Source: Isoetes taiwanensis (lineage: Eukaryota; Streptophyta; Lycopodiopsida; Isoetales; Isoetaceae). From it: a stretch of DNA of 64,000 bases. The notes beneath the pieces are model-generated. The model was not told the origin of the DNA, made no database searches, and saw only the letters and a list, made by a program, of their open reading frames with translations. Of the stretch, positions 9,933 through 21,385 are shown in pieces (position 1 is the stretch's first letter; each line of letters opens with the position of its first letter). The stretch spans positions 12,501,654-12,565,653 of the forward strand of contig JAJEKV010000018.1 in NCBI GenBank assembly GCA_021234155.1. Direction: 5' to 3'. The position numbers and the translations under genes were made by a program.

Positions 9933-11261
9933 TTATATCCCTAGTTGGCAAACTGACACTAAATTTTTAATCAACTTGGGCACACGCAGTACATTTTCAA
10001 TATTAACTACATTTCCATCAAGGTCCAGCAGCTCCAACATTCCACATCCTTCAATGGCTTGCAGACTTCCATTTCCTACTTGCACATGCTTTGAGTTGGC
10101 TAATTTTTTATTCTTGAGCATATCCTGAGATCTTACTACTGATCTCTCAGCTCCACTATCAACTACAATAATCGAACTTTTATCATTAGTCTTAAAGCCA
10201 ACATTATTCAATGAGTAATTGTATTTTACCTCATCATCACTTGGATCTTCCCTTTCTTTAGTTTCTGTTTTTTCTTCTGCAATATGAACACCTACATGCC
10301 CTCCTTTTCTTCCAGAGGAATATCCTCTTTTTACATCTCGTCCTCTTCCTCTTCCCTTGCCATATTCTTTTTCTTTTGGGCTGGGACATCTAGCAGCTAT
10401 ATGACCTTTCCCTTTGCAATTGTAACATGTTATTTCTTGTTTAAGTTTAGGACAATTTGGCTTAATATGTCCTGCCTCATAACAGTTATAACATATTGTT
10501 CTATCTCCTTGGAACTTCTCTTTCTTTCCATCAAATAATATCTCAGCAGTATTTTCCTCTTCTCTCATTAATTTGTTTTGTTCAATCTCTGTCCTTAACA
10601 TGTTTTCAGCCTCTTCCCTGTTTTTGGCCACATTTCTAATTAGAAGAGACAACTGTGGATTCGAACTCACTGCTCTAGCAATAGCTAGTACTATAAATCT
10701 TTCTGATAAGGTAACCCCTGCTCCATCTAAATCACCTACAAGATTATCAAATTTGTTAAAGAAATCTGAGACCTCCTCATCTTCATTATACTTCAGATTT
10801 CTTAACTCCTTTTCCAATACATCTATTTGTGATGAGCTTTTACTTTCATAGTGTTTAAGCAAATAGCTCCACATCTGTCTAGGGGACATACCTCTGAGTT
10901 TCAGCTGAATGGTAGGTCCAACTTTACTTGTAATTATTCCCCTTGCCTCCTTAATCTTTGTTGACAATGCACTAGATGCTAGTACAGTCCTTTCTTCACC
11001 TGCAATCCCTGCAATAGACCTACTTCCTGAGGTCATTGAGGTGGAATCACCTCCTCCAACTGCTGAGTTCACAGCTCCCATACTACTAGATGCTCCACCA
11101 GCACTAGTAGCTACTACATCCATTTGATTTGGATCAACAATCTCCCACAACTCCTCAACATCCAGAATATGCTGAATTTGGTCTTTCCATACTTGAAAGC
11201 CAGATCCCACATTGTACACTTGAACAGCACTCAATAATCCTGCTCCAAACCTTGTGGCCAT
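9933..11261 (-). CDS. Ty1/copia gag and protease
   Basis: Gag-protease part of the copia polyprotein. The start is taken as the ATG at 11261 (MATRFGAG), just downstream of the primer site; the longer open frame reaches into the LTR. Seen: a gag helical region with LRNLKYNEDEEVSDFFNKFD, two CCHC zinc knuckles (CYNCYEAGHIKPNC and CYNCKGKGHIAARC), and the aspartic protease motif VVDSGAERSVV. The frame stays open for about 440 residues, the best preserved part of the element. It packages element RNA and processes the polyprotein. The element as a whole is dead because RT and integrase are broken. Confidence 0.93.
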   Translation of the reverse strand: MATRFGAGLLSAVQVYNVGSGFQVWKDQIQHILDVEELWEIVDPNQMDVVATSAGGASSSMGAVNSAVGGGDSTSMTSGSRSIAGIAGEERTVLASSALSTKIKEARGIITSKVGPTIQLKLRGMSPRQMWSYLLKHYESKSSSQIDVLEKELRNLKYNEDEEVSDFFNKFDNLVGDLDGAGVTLSERFIVLAIARAVSSNPQLSLLIRNVAKNREEAENMLRTEIEQNKLMREEENTAEILFDGKKEKFQGDRTICYNCYEAGHIKPNCPKLKQEITCYNCKGKGHIAARCPSPKEKEYGKGRGRGRDVKRGYSSGRKGGHVGVHIAEEKTETKEREDPSDDEVKYNYSLNNVGFKTNDKSSIIVVDSGAERSVVRSQDMLKNKKLANSKHVQVGNGSLQAIEGCGMLELLDLDGNVVNIENVLRVPKLIKNLVSVCQLGI

Positions 11262-11268
11262 TTTACTG

Positions 11269-11279
11269 GCTCTGATACC
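11269..11279 (-). promoter_or_regulatory. Primer-binding site of the copia element
   Basis: On the minus strand the sequence reads GGTATCAGAGC, matching the initiator tRNA-Met primer site (TGGTATCAGAGC) used by most plant copia elements except for the first base. It lies directly between the LTR and gag. Confidence 0.8.
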
Positions 11280-11282
11280 TAA

Positions 11283-11617
11283 TGTTATCAAGACAACTAT
11301 TAGCAGAATTATTTGGTCATCACGTAATCAATATGAAAGTGAAAAATCAAGACCATATTATGATATTTCAAGTGATACACAAGAGTGGTTTCATAGTCAA
11401 CTATTCCAACTTCAAATTCAACTATTGATCTTTAAACTTGAAGTTCAAATATAAAGCTTAAAATTTCATATGCTTACAAATATCATAATGTAAACATATA
11501 CACACTTAAAACCTGTAACCTATATCACTGCACTCAAAAATATCTGTACATCTTGTCTTAATAGCGGCCGGATCCTACCGCTCAGGCATGGTTCCGGCCT
11601 CTTAGGAAGTCATGGAC
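11283..11617 (-). mobile_element. Copia 5' LTR (outer end tentative)
   Basis: The segment upstream of the primer site starts with TGTTATCAAG on the + strand, a suitable LTR terminus. I place the outer end at 11617 (...TGGACA), exactly where the tandem array begins, because it gives TG...CA ends. No second LTR is in the window to confirm it, so the outer border is a guess. Confidence 0.5.
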
Positions 11618-11870
11618 ATCTCTCCTGGCAGATAGGAGATGCTAAAATTTAAATCATGCTTTTGCCTCCTTCGATTTCATATTCATATCATTCTGTATAA
11701 TATTCAATGGTATAAACCATTGTAAACCATTGCTTTAACGTGAATAATATATCCCATGAAAACCAATGGTTAAACCATTATTTAAATACATTGCTCAACC
11801 TTCAATCTACTCATATTGCAATGTCTATAATCTGTTAATGTCTGCATGTCTCTGAACATAGAACCTTAGT

Positions 11871-11937
11871 ATGTGCCACAACCTGTGTGATGACAATACC
11901 ATATGCCACAACCTGTGTGATGACAATACCATATATT
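11871..11937 (+). repeat. Short direct repeat in copies 1 and 2
   Basis: The stretch TGCCACAACCTGTGTGATGA plus ten bases occurs twice in a row here and at 16447-16513 in copy 2, but only once in copy 3 (near 21006). It serves as a marker of relationships between copies. Confidence 0.85.
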
Positions 11938-12281
11938 CTACAATATTAAACTATTTTCATGAATACATGCTAACGTTCATGGATCCTCTCAGATTTATGA
12001 ATTGCATATTACATATCATTTTCAACTTTAATCACCTTGAAGATGATAATCTCTGTGCAACTTGTTTCAACAACATCTTTTAGCAATGTGTTAAGCATTT
12101 TGCTAATTCCTTCCAAGTTGTTTAAATTCTCAAACTATCCCGTACCCTTCGGTCCTGTATTGCCTTCCTTAAGGAGGGGAGACTTTTCCTTGTAATATGT
12201 GATGTGTTGCCACAGCCTAACCCGCATTTCTTATAGACTTGTCTAGATGCTGAGGACAACATCATTTTTAGGGGGGAAGAA

Positions 12282-13716
12282 TGTGACGTTCCACGTATTT
12301 ATATGCCTTTTTAGGTATAAATACATGACACGTCACTAGGAATAATTAATGGTGCATTAATTATTCATAAACTAAGGTTAGCTATGTTCTAAAATACTAA
12401 ATTACTTAAATAACTAATTTAGCATTGACACATGGCCCAAATCGATTGGGCAAGAGAGAGTTGCTCTCGGGACACCCAAATTGGGACTTCTACCCTAATT
12501 TGCCCCAATTCGATTTGGGGGGCAATTGGAGATGGAGGAGGAGCCTATTCAACCAGCCGCACGGGAGAACCCGAGATGGGAGATCTAGCTCAGATACCGG
12601 TTAGTAGGCTTAGTTAGCTTGAGATTCTAGTTAGGAACAAACCCTTGCTTGGTGGATGGTATGATGGATGTATCAGATATGAATGCTGTCTTTCTCTTCC
12701 TACTGTGTTGTATGGGTAAAAAGGGGGTAGCAATCTAAAGGCCATCTTGGATTAGATATGCTCCTAGCTAGAACCCCTTAAACCCCATTAGATGCGACAC
12801 ATGGCACAAGAGCCCACCTGGCTGTGGATGCTATGTTGTGATTCAACACCAGATAACGAGTATGATGGTGAAACGGGGGTGGGATCTTGCCTAGCATGGC
12901 TACAAGATTCCTATAGTGTGCTAGGCTTATAGTCAATCACTGAAGGGGCTAGGTATGGGTCTAACACTCCGTGGGTTACAAGACATAGCCATTGAGCGTC
13001 CTTAACTCGAATGGGCGCGGTGAGCCGGCCTTTAGATTTAGGAATAAGTCGGGTACAGATGTGGGGGCTCTTTGATGCGGCACGTGTCCTCTAGCACATC
13101 CGGGGATCCATTGTGATCGGGGAGGGACACCTCCCTAACACTGCCTCATCGGATTGAGGAGATGTAACCCGGAGTAGTCTCATAGGCTGATTCCATGAGA
13201 TTGCACCTCCGGAAGGCTACAATCATGACATAGCATGTTTCAGCCTATCCGCAAAGTGTGCACAAGAGGGGCAGATGGAGTGGACTACCCCAACCATTGT
13301 TCTATGCCAGCCAATGCCATGTTATGCTTCTGTCTGTTGTTATCTAGAGGCCTTGACCATGAGTTGATCCCCTTGAGTCTGAGCCTGGGGTAGAATCCTC
13401 ATTTATGATGCATTTCCTATGTTATGTTGGTATTATGTTGTCGTACGTATTGATGATGGATGAGCCACCCTTCGTGGTGGCATATTATTTATTTGTATTG
13501 TTGCCAGGTGCTAACATGTATGTACGCTTCCGCTAGATATGATTCCCATAGAAGGCGTGGATGAATGACACCTCTGTGTCCTTCACCCGGTCACTTGGCC
13601 ATCACAAGTGGTTCGAGTTAGATGGAGGGCCTTTCCATGGTGATGGAGTCACCATGGGAGGGGAATTTATCGTATTTAGATAATAGAAGCATTGTATAGG
13701 TTTGTGGAGTGTCACA
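12282..13716 (+). mobile_element. Ty3/gypsy-type LTR with polypurine tract, array copy 1
   Basis: The LTR starts TGTGACGTTCC and ends GTGTCACA, giving matching inverted ends TGTGAC/GTCACA. Immediately upstream is the purine run AGGGGGGAAGAA (12270-12281), preceded by a GAGGACAACATCATTTTT context typical of the 3' end of plant gypsy polyproteins. So this is a 3' LTR (1435 bp) with ~660 bp of upstream sequence. No gag-pol is present. It contains a CAAGAGAGAGTTGCTCTCGG hairpin (about 12451). Small frames within it are not genes. Confidence 0.8.
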
Positions 13717-13989
13717 GACATCAACTTTCAGATTCCAGTAAGTATTTTCAGATTTTAGGGTATTTTTACTCTGAGCATAAATTCCTTTTCTAATCATTCA
13801 GCTTTTATTATGACAGAGACCAAGCATTGTCATAATAACGAACTAAAGTTCATCGTGCATCATTTTCCTATTGGCCATATGGAGGTTGTCCTATATGATT
13901 AAAGAACTTGCAGGTTGGTAGCCGAAGACTCCCTCATCTTTGACATGACATCTTGGGGTTGGTAGACGCTAGGTTGGTCTAGCAATTTG

Positions 13990-14890
13990 AAGGATTTCAA
14001 ATTTCAAATTTGAAATTCCCAATACCCTCAGGCAACTTTTTAAGGTGGGAACAACCCGACAGATGACGTAGAAGAAGGCTAGCGCAATCCCATATTTCAG
14101 TTGGTAGTATATAAATATCGGTGTCGGCCCAGGAGAGCTTTTGCAATTTCTTAAGATAACCTATTTCTAGAGGAAGTCGTGCCAACTTTAAGCATCCACC
14201 TAAATCCAGCTTCCCTAAGTTTCTTGAATTCTTAATTGATGGTGGTAATAATGAAAGTCGAGAGCATCCATTTAGGTCTAGCAATTCTAGCATCTGAAGG
14301 TTAATGAACATCTAGTTAGGCAGCTCATGAAGATTACAGTTATGCTTTAGCAGTAATACTTTGAGATTTGAGAGGGATTTGAACAACATGTCAGGAATGC
14401 TGGATTTAGGGCTTATGTCTCTGTATAACCACCCATTATCTTTTCTGCTTGCTTTTTTTAGGTGTGCGGTTACTCTAAGATGCTTAAGGGTTAATCTTGA
14501 TTTTAAGATAAAATCTCCGAAAGATTCTGTTAGCATTGGTAAAGTTATTATGATTGAGCAGGTAGAGAGAAAGGTACTAACAATGATGTTAAAGTTAGAA
14601 ACTACTTGCCCAAATTTTATTTCACTTAATCTTGAGCGCCAATTTCTAGTCGACAATATATCCCGATAGTGGACCTCTGCAAAGCATATCTTACCAAAGC
14701 TTTCTTTATGAGTAACAAATGGCGTTGACACGAGCAACTTCACTTAAAACTACTATAAAAATTACATATCTTTGGTACAATTTGACAAAATAATTTCAGC
14801 AATTTGTTTGAGTTTGCAAATTTGACAAGGAAGTTTCAACAACTCTTTATTAAAATTTAAGACACTGATATTGAGCAATCAAGTTTGGCA
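13990..14890 (-). pseudogene. NLR-type leucine-rich repeat fragment, array copy 1
   Basis: Read on the minus strand: several LRRs of the plant disease-resistance type, with LKVLLLKHNCNLHELP, LELLDLNGCSRLSLLPPSIK, LGKLDLGGCLKLARLPLEIG, LQKLSWADTDIYILPTEIW and LSGCSHLKKLPEGIG. A TAG interrupts the repeats near 14312. An earlier piece (LLKLPCQICKLKQIAEIILS) lies in another frame near 14770-14850. No NB-ARC, TIR or coiled-coil region is in the window, so only the C-terminal LRR part was captured. Innate immune receptor origin is known family knowledge; function here is lost. Confidence 0.85.
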
Positions 14891-15599
14891 ACTTGAGTTA
14901 AAAACATGGTCAAACAGGTTGATCAAAGTGCAAAACGTGACAAAAATGTTACATGAAAGCTAAGTTTAAATATTTGCATATACTAGCGCCAGGAATGTAA
15001 GAATGGGTGGAACATCGCCTTAAATCTCATGAAATTATAAATACTAGTCCAAAGTTTATGTCAATATAACAATACTTGTTTTTGTGGAATGCTATGATAT
15101 ATCCCAACATAATAATGCAAAAAGATTTATTTTAATACTTGTCAAGTACTTATAATGACCCGGGCACATGCACTCCATAGAATCCGCAACCATTGCACTC
15201 CAAGTTTCAGTGTTATATGTTCTTGTCAATTACTTTTAGAGAATAGAAAGGGTTGCTTGTTTTTAAATGCTTGGTTAATGGTTACTTATGTTGGGCTTGT
15301 GTTACGAAAAGTACAATTTTCTATTCGACTATGGATTGAATAATATCTTTAATGATTTTGCATCCAAGGTGTTCTCATTAATGATGATTATATTGGTCAA
15401 GCTTACGGGCCAAGAGGATTTGGGGTGGGCGGTGCACAACAGAACAAAGACCCCTTTATTGAAGAATAAGTAAGAATTCTTTTCGATTTTTGGTTTGATT
15501 TTAGAACATAAGGGCTGATGTTGATCTCATTTTTAGGACTGATTTTGGTATAATTTTAGAATCAGTTTTGGTCTGATATTTAGGACTGATTTTGATCTA

Positions 15600-16193
15600 A
15601 CTTAGGAAATAAGTAATACCTCTATGTCATCTTCCAAATGAAAGAGGTCAAGAAATTGGTCTCTTGAAGTGACCAAATTTCTTGTCGAGCTTAAAAAGGT
15701 GGAATCGATGATGTTAGAGGCATCACCAAAGACGTGACAAGATGGAATTTGTCATTATTAGGTGGAAAAAGATTGCGAATAGAATGATCGAAAATGGCTA
15801 TATTGATAGGGACACAAATGGATGTTGTGCTAAATCTGAAAATTTGATTGGTGAGTATAAGAGAATCAATGATTTCAAAGAAGAGGACAGGGGATGTTAG
15901 AATACTTTTCTTTGTCAATTAGTAAAAAGAAAAACTTTAACCTCCCCGTTCTTGATGAGGCCATTTATAATATGCTTTGACTCTTTTCAATCCAACCACC
16001 CTAACGTGGAACTAATGTATCTTCTTTGACACTAGTAAAGATGCTAGTGAGGAAAATCACCATCCGCATGATATTGGCGAAGAAGCCTCGTCTGGAAAAC
16101 GTGGAGCTAGTAATACTAGCTCTTTGTCCAAGACAATGGCTAAAACTAAGAAGGAAATAATAGAAATGATGGAAAGCCAATTTGTAAAAATAT
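15600..16193 (+). pseudogene. PIF/Harbinger ORF1 (Myb/SANT-like DNA-binding), array copy 1
   Basis: A trihelix/SANT-like domain: RNWSLEVTKFLVELKKVE, then WKKIANRMIENGY and CCAKYENLIGEYKRIN in the better copies. In copy 1, indels near 15727 and 15878 break the frame. An in-frame TGA lies just before the domain in all copies. The protein normally helps the Harbinger transposase bind the element. Its C-terminus is cut off at the array junction (16193). Confidence 0.75.
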
Positions 16194-16842
16194 ATCTCTC
16201 CTGGCAGATAGGAGATGCTAAAATTTGAATCATGCTTTTGCCTCCTTCGATTTCATATTCATATCATTCTGTATAATATTCAATGGTATAAACCATTGTA
16301 AACCATTGCTTTAACGTGAATAATATATCCCATGAAAACCAATGGTTAAACCATTATTTAAATACATTGCTCAACCTTCAATCTACTCATATTGCAATGT
16401 CTATCATCTGTTAATGTCTGCATGTCTCTGAACATAGAACCTTAGTATGTGCCACAACCTGTGTGATGACAATACCATATGCCACAACCTGTGTGATGAC
16501 AATACCATATATTCTACAATATTAAACTATTTTCATGAATACATGCTAACGTTCATGGATCCTCTCAGATTTATGAATTGCATATTACATATCATTTTCA
16601 ACTTTAATCACCTTGAAGATGATAATCTCTGTGCAACTTGTTTCAACAACATCTTTTAGCAATGTGTTAAGCATTTTGCTAATTCCTTCCAAGTTGTTTA
16701 AATTCTCAAACTATCCCGTACCCTTCGGTCCTGTATTGCCTTCCTTATCCTTGTAATATGTGATGTGTTGCCACAGCCTAACCCGCATTTCTTATAGACT
16801 TGTCTAGATGCTGAGGACAACATCATTTTTAGGGGGGAAGAA

Positions 16843-18285
16843 TGTGACGTTCCACGTATTTATATGCCTTTTTAGGTATAAATACATGACACGTCACTAG
16901 GAATAATTAATGGTGCATTAATTATTCATAAACTAAGGTTAGCTATGTTCTAAAATACTAAATTACTTAAATAACTAATTTAGCATTGACACATGGCCCA
17001 AATCGATTGGGCAAGAGAGAGTTGCTCTCGGGACACCCAAATTGGGACTTCTACCCTAATTTGCCCCAATTCGATTTGGGGGGCAATTGGAGATGGAGGA
17101 GGAGCCTATTCAACCAGCGAGCACGGAGAACCCGAGATGGGGAGATCTAGCTCGGATCTGGGTTAGTAGGCTTAGTTAGCTTGAGATTCTAGTTAGGAAC
17201 AAACCCTTGCTTGGTGGATGGTATGATGGATGTATCAGATATGAATGCTGTCTTTCTCTTCCTACTGGTGTACTGTGTTGTATGGGTAAAAAGGGGGTAG
17301 CAATCTAAAGGCCATCTTGGATTAGATATGCTCCTAGCTAGAACCCCTTAAACCCCATTAGATGCAGCCTGTGCACAAGAGCCCACCTGGCTGTGGATGC
17401 TATGTTGTGATTCAGCACCCGGATAACAGTATGATGGTGAGGCGGGGGTGGGATCTTGCCTAGCATGGCTACAAGATTCCTATAGTGTGCTAGGCTTATA
17501 GTCAATCACCGAAGGGGCTAGGTATGGGTCTAACACTCCGTGGGTTACAAGACATAGCCATTGAGCGTCCTTAACTCGAATGGGCGCGGTGAGCCGGCCT
17601 TTAGATTTAGGAATAAGTTAGAGATGCAGATGTGTGGGGGCTGATGCGCGGCACGTGTCCTCTAGCACATCCGGGGATCCATTGTGATCGGGAGGGACAC
17701 CTCCCCTAACCCCCTCATCGGATTGAGGAGATGTAACCCTGAGTAGTCTCATAGGTCGATTCCATGAGATTGCACCTCCCGAAGGCTACAATCATGACAT
17801 AGCATGTTTCAGCCTATCCGCAAAGTGTGCACAAGAGGGGCAGATGGAGTGGACTACCCCAACCATTGTTCTATGCCAGCCAATGCCATGTTATGCTTCT
17901 GTCTGTTGTTATCTAGAGGCCTTGACCATGAGTTGATCCCCTTGAGTCTGAGCCTGGGGTAGAATCCTCATTTATGATGCATTTCCTATGTTATGTTGGT
18001 ATTATGTTGTCGTACGTATTGATGATGGATGAGCCACCCTTCGTGGTGGCATATTATTTATTTGTATTGTTGCCAGGTGCTAACATGTATGTACGCTTCC
18101 GCTAGATATGATTCCCATAGAAGGCGTGGATGAATGACACCTCCGTGTCCTTCACCCGGTCACTTGGCCATCACAAGTGGTTCGAGTTAGATGGAGGGCC
18201 TTTCCATGGTGATGGAGTCACCATGGGAGGGGAATTTATCGTATTTAGATAATAGAAGCATTGTATAGGTTTGTGGAGTGTCACA
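16843..18285 (+). mobile_element. Ty3/gypsy-type LTR, array copy 2
   Basis: Same TGTGAC...GTCACA ends and polypurine tract as the LTR in copy 1, 1443 bp long, with scattered substitutions and small indels (for example near 17130, 17400 and 17630). The upstream 17-bp AAGGAGGGGAGACTTTT segment present in copies 1 and 3 is missing here. Confidence 0.8.
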
Positions 18286-18554
18286 GACATCAACTTTCAG
18301 ATTCCAGTAAGTATTTTCAGATTTTAGGGTATTTTTACTCTGAGCATAAATTCCTTTTCTAATCATTCAGCTTTTATTATGACAGAGACCAAGCATTGTC
18401 ATAATAACGAACTAAAGTTCATCGTGCATCATTTTCCTATTGGCCATATGGAGGTTGTCCTATATGATTAAAGAACTTGCAGGTTGGTAGCCGAAGACTC
18501 CCTCATGCTGACAGACATGCAGGTTGGTAGACGCTAGGTTGGTCTAGCAATTTG

Positions 18555-19450
18555 AAGGATTTCAAATTTCAAATTTGAAATTCCCAATACCCTCAGGCAA
18601 CTTTTTAAGGTGGGAACAACCCGACAGATGACGTAGAAGAAGGCTAGCGCAATCCCATATTTCAGTTGGTAGTATATAAATATCGGTGCCGGCCCAGGAG
18701 AGCTTTTGCAATTTCTTAAGATAACCTATTTCTAGAGGAAGTCGTGCCAACTTTAAGCATCCACCTAAATCTAGCTTCCATAAGTTTCTTGAATTCTTAA
18801 TTGATGGTGGTAATAATGAAAGTCGAGAGCATCCATTTAGGTCTAGCAATTCTAGCATCTGAAGGTTAATGAACATCTAGTTAGGCAGCTCATGAAGATT
18901 ACAGTTATGCTTTAGCAGTAATACTTTGAGATTTGAGAGGGATTTGAACAACATGTCAGGAATGCTGGATTTAGGGCTTATGTCTCTGTATAACCACCCA
19001 TTATCTTTCTGCTGCTTTTCTAGGTGCAGATTACTCTAAGATGCTTAAGGGTTAATCTTGATTTTAAGATAAAATCTCTGAAAGATTCTGTTAGCATTGG
19101 TAAAGTTATTATGATTGAACAGGTAGAGAGAAAGGTACTAACAATGATGTTAAAGTTAGAAACTACTGCCCAAATTTTATTTCACTTAATCTTGAGCGCC
19201 AATTTCTAGTCGACAATATATCCTGATAGTGGACCTCCGCAGCATATCTTACCAAAGCTTTCTTTATGAGTAACAAATGACGTTGACACGAGCAACTTCA
19301 GCTTAAAACTACTATAAAAATTACATATCTTTGGGTACAATTTGACAAAATAATTTCAGCAATTTGTTTGAGTTTGCAAATTTGACAAGGAAGTTTCAAC
19401 AACTCTTTATTAAAATTTAAGACACTGATATTGAGCAATCAAGTTTGGCA
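18555..19450 (-). pseudogene. NLR-type LRR fragment, array copy 2
   Basis: Nearly identical to the fragment in copy 1 (for example NLWKLDLGG in place of NLGKLDLGG). The upstream part is shortened by small deletions near 19010-19030. It is nonfunctional for the same reasons. Confidence 0.84.
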
Positions 19451-20169
19451 ACTTGAGTTAAAAACATGGTCAAACAGGTTGATCAAAGTGCAAAACGTGA
19501 CAAAAATGTTACATGAAAGCTAAGTTTAAATATTTGCATATACTAGCGCCAGGAATGTAAGAATGGGTGGAACATCGCCTTAAATCTCATGAAATTATAA
19601 ATACTAGTCCAAAGTTTATGTCAATATAACAATACTTGTTTTTGTGGAATGCTATGATATATCCCAACATAATAATGCAAAAAGATTTATTTTAATACTT
19701 GTCAAGTACTTATAATGACCCGGGCACATGCACTCCATAGAATCCGCAACCATTGCACTCCAAGTTTCAGTGTTATATGTTCTTGTCAATTACTTTTAGA
19801 GAATAGAAAGGGTTGCTTGTTTTTAAATGCTTGGTTAATGGTTACTTATGTTGGGCTTGTGTTACGAAAAGTACAATTTTCTATTCGACTATGGATTGAA
19901 TAATATCTTTAATGATTTTGCATCCAAGGTGTTCTCATTAATGATGATCATATTGGTCAAGCTTACGGCCCAAGAGGATTTGGGGTGGGCGGTGCACAAC
20001 AGAACCAAGACCCCTTTATCGAAGAATAAGTAAGAATTCTTTCTGATTTTTCGGATTTGATTTTAGAACATAAGGGCTGATGTTGATCTCATTTTTAGGA
20101 CTGATTTTGGTATAATTTTAGAATCAGTTTTGGTCTGATATTTAGGACTAATTTTGATCTAACTTAGGA

Positions 20170-20751
20170 AATAAGTAATACCTCTATGTCATCTTCCAAA
20201 TGAAAGAGGTCAAGAAATTGGTCTCTTGAAGTGACCAAATTTCTTGTCGAGCTTAAAAAGGTGGAATCGATGATGTTAGAGGCATCACCAGCACGTGACA
20301 AGATGGAATTTGTCATTATTAGGTGGAAAAAGATTGCGAATAGAATGATCGAAAATGGCTATATTGATAGGGACACAAATGGATGTTGTGCTAAATACGA
20401 AAATTTGATTGGTGAGTATAAGAGAATCAATGATTTCAGCAAGAGGACAGGGATGTTAGAATACTTTTCTTTGTCAATTAGTAAAAAGAAAAACTTTAAC
20501 CTCCCCGTTCTTGATGAGGCCATTTATAATATGCTTTGACTCTTTTCAATCCAACCAGCCTAACGTGGAACTAATGTATACTGCTGACACTAGTAAAGAT
20601 GCTAGTGAGGAAAATCACCATCCGCATGATATTGGCGAAGAAGCCTCGTCTGGAAAACGTGGAGCTAGTAATACTAGCTCTTTGTCCAAGACAATGGCTA
20701 AAACTAAGAAGGAAATAATAGAAATGATGGAAAGCCAATTTGTAAAAATAT
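20170..20751 (+). pseudogene. PIF/Harbinger ORF1, array copy 2
   Basis: Here the SANT-like stretch is open for 102 residues (20231-20539), ending in VLDEAIYNML, and continues in another frame as QPNVELMYTADTSKDASEEN up to the array junction at 20751. The frame change near 20530 could be an intron or an indel. The upstream TGA is present. Confidence 0.78.
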
Positions 20752-21385
20752 ATCTCTCCTGGCAGATAGGAGATGCTAAAATTTGAATCATGCTTTTGCC
20801 TCCTTCGATTTCATATTCATATCATTCTGTATAATATTCAATGGTATAAACCATTGTAAACCATTGCTTTAACGTGAATAATATATCCCATGAAAACCAA
20901 TGGTTAAACCATTATTTAAATACATTGCTCAACCTTCAATCTACTCATATTGCAATGTCTATCATCTGTTAATGTCTGCATGTCTCTGAACATAGAACCT
21001 TAGTCTGTGCCACAACCTGTGTGATGACAATACCATATATTCTACAATATTAAACTATTTTCATGAATACATGCTAACGTTCATGGATCCTCTCAGATTT
21101 ATGAATTGCATATTACATATCATTTTCAACTTTAATCACCTTGAAGATGATAATCTCTGTGCAACTTGTTTCAACAACATCTTTTAGCAATGTGTTAAGC
21201 ATTTTGCTAATTCCTTCCAAGTTGTTTAAATTCTCAAATTATCCCGTACCCTTCGGTCCTGTATTGCCTTCCTTAAGGAGGGGAGACTTTTCCTTGTAAT
21301 ATGTGATGTGTTGCCACAGCCTAACCCGCATTTCTTATAGACTTGTCTAGATGCTGAGGACAACATCATTTTTAGGGGGGAAGAA

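Noticed and set aside
11871-12083. 70-codon frame with a CHNLCDDNTI repeat
   Set aside because: The repeat is a noncoding 30-bp duplication just upstream of a polypurine tract; the frame is lost in copy 3.
12432-12617. Small frame starting MAQIDWARESCSRD, present in all three array copies
   Set aside because: It lies inside the LTR and its conservation is explained by the tandem copies.
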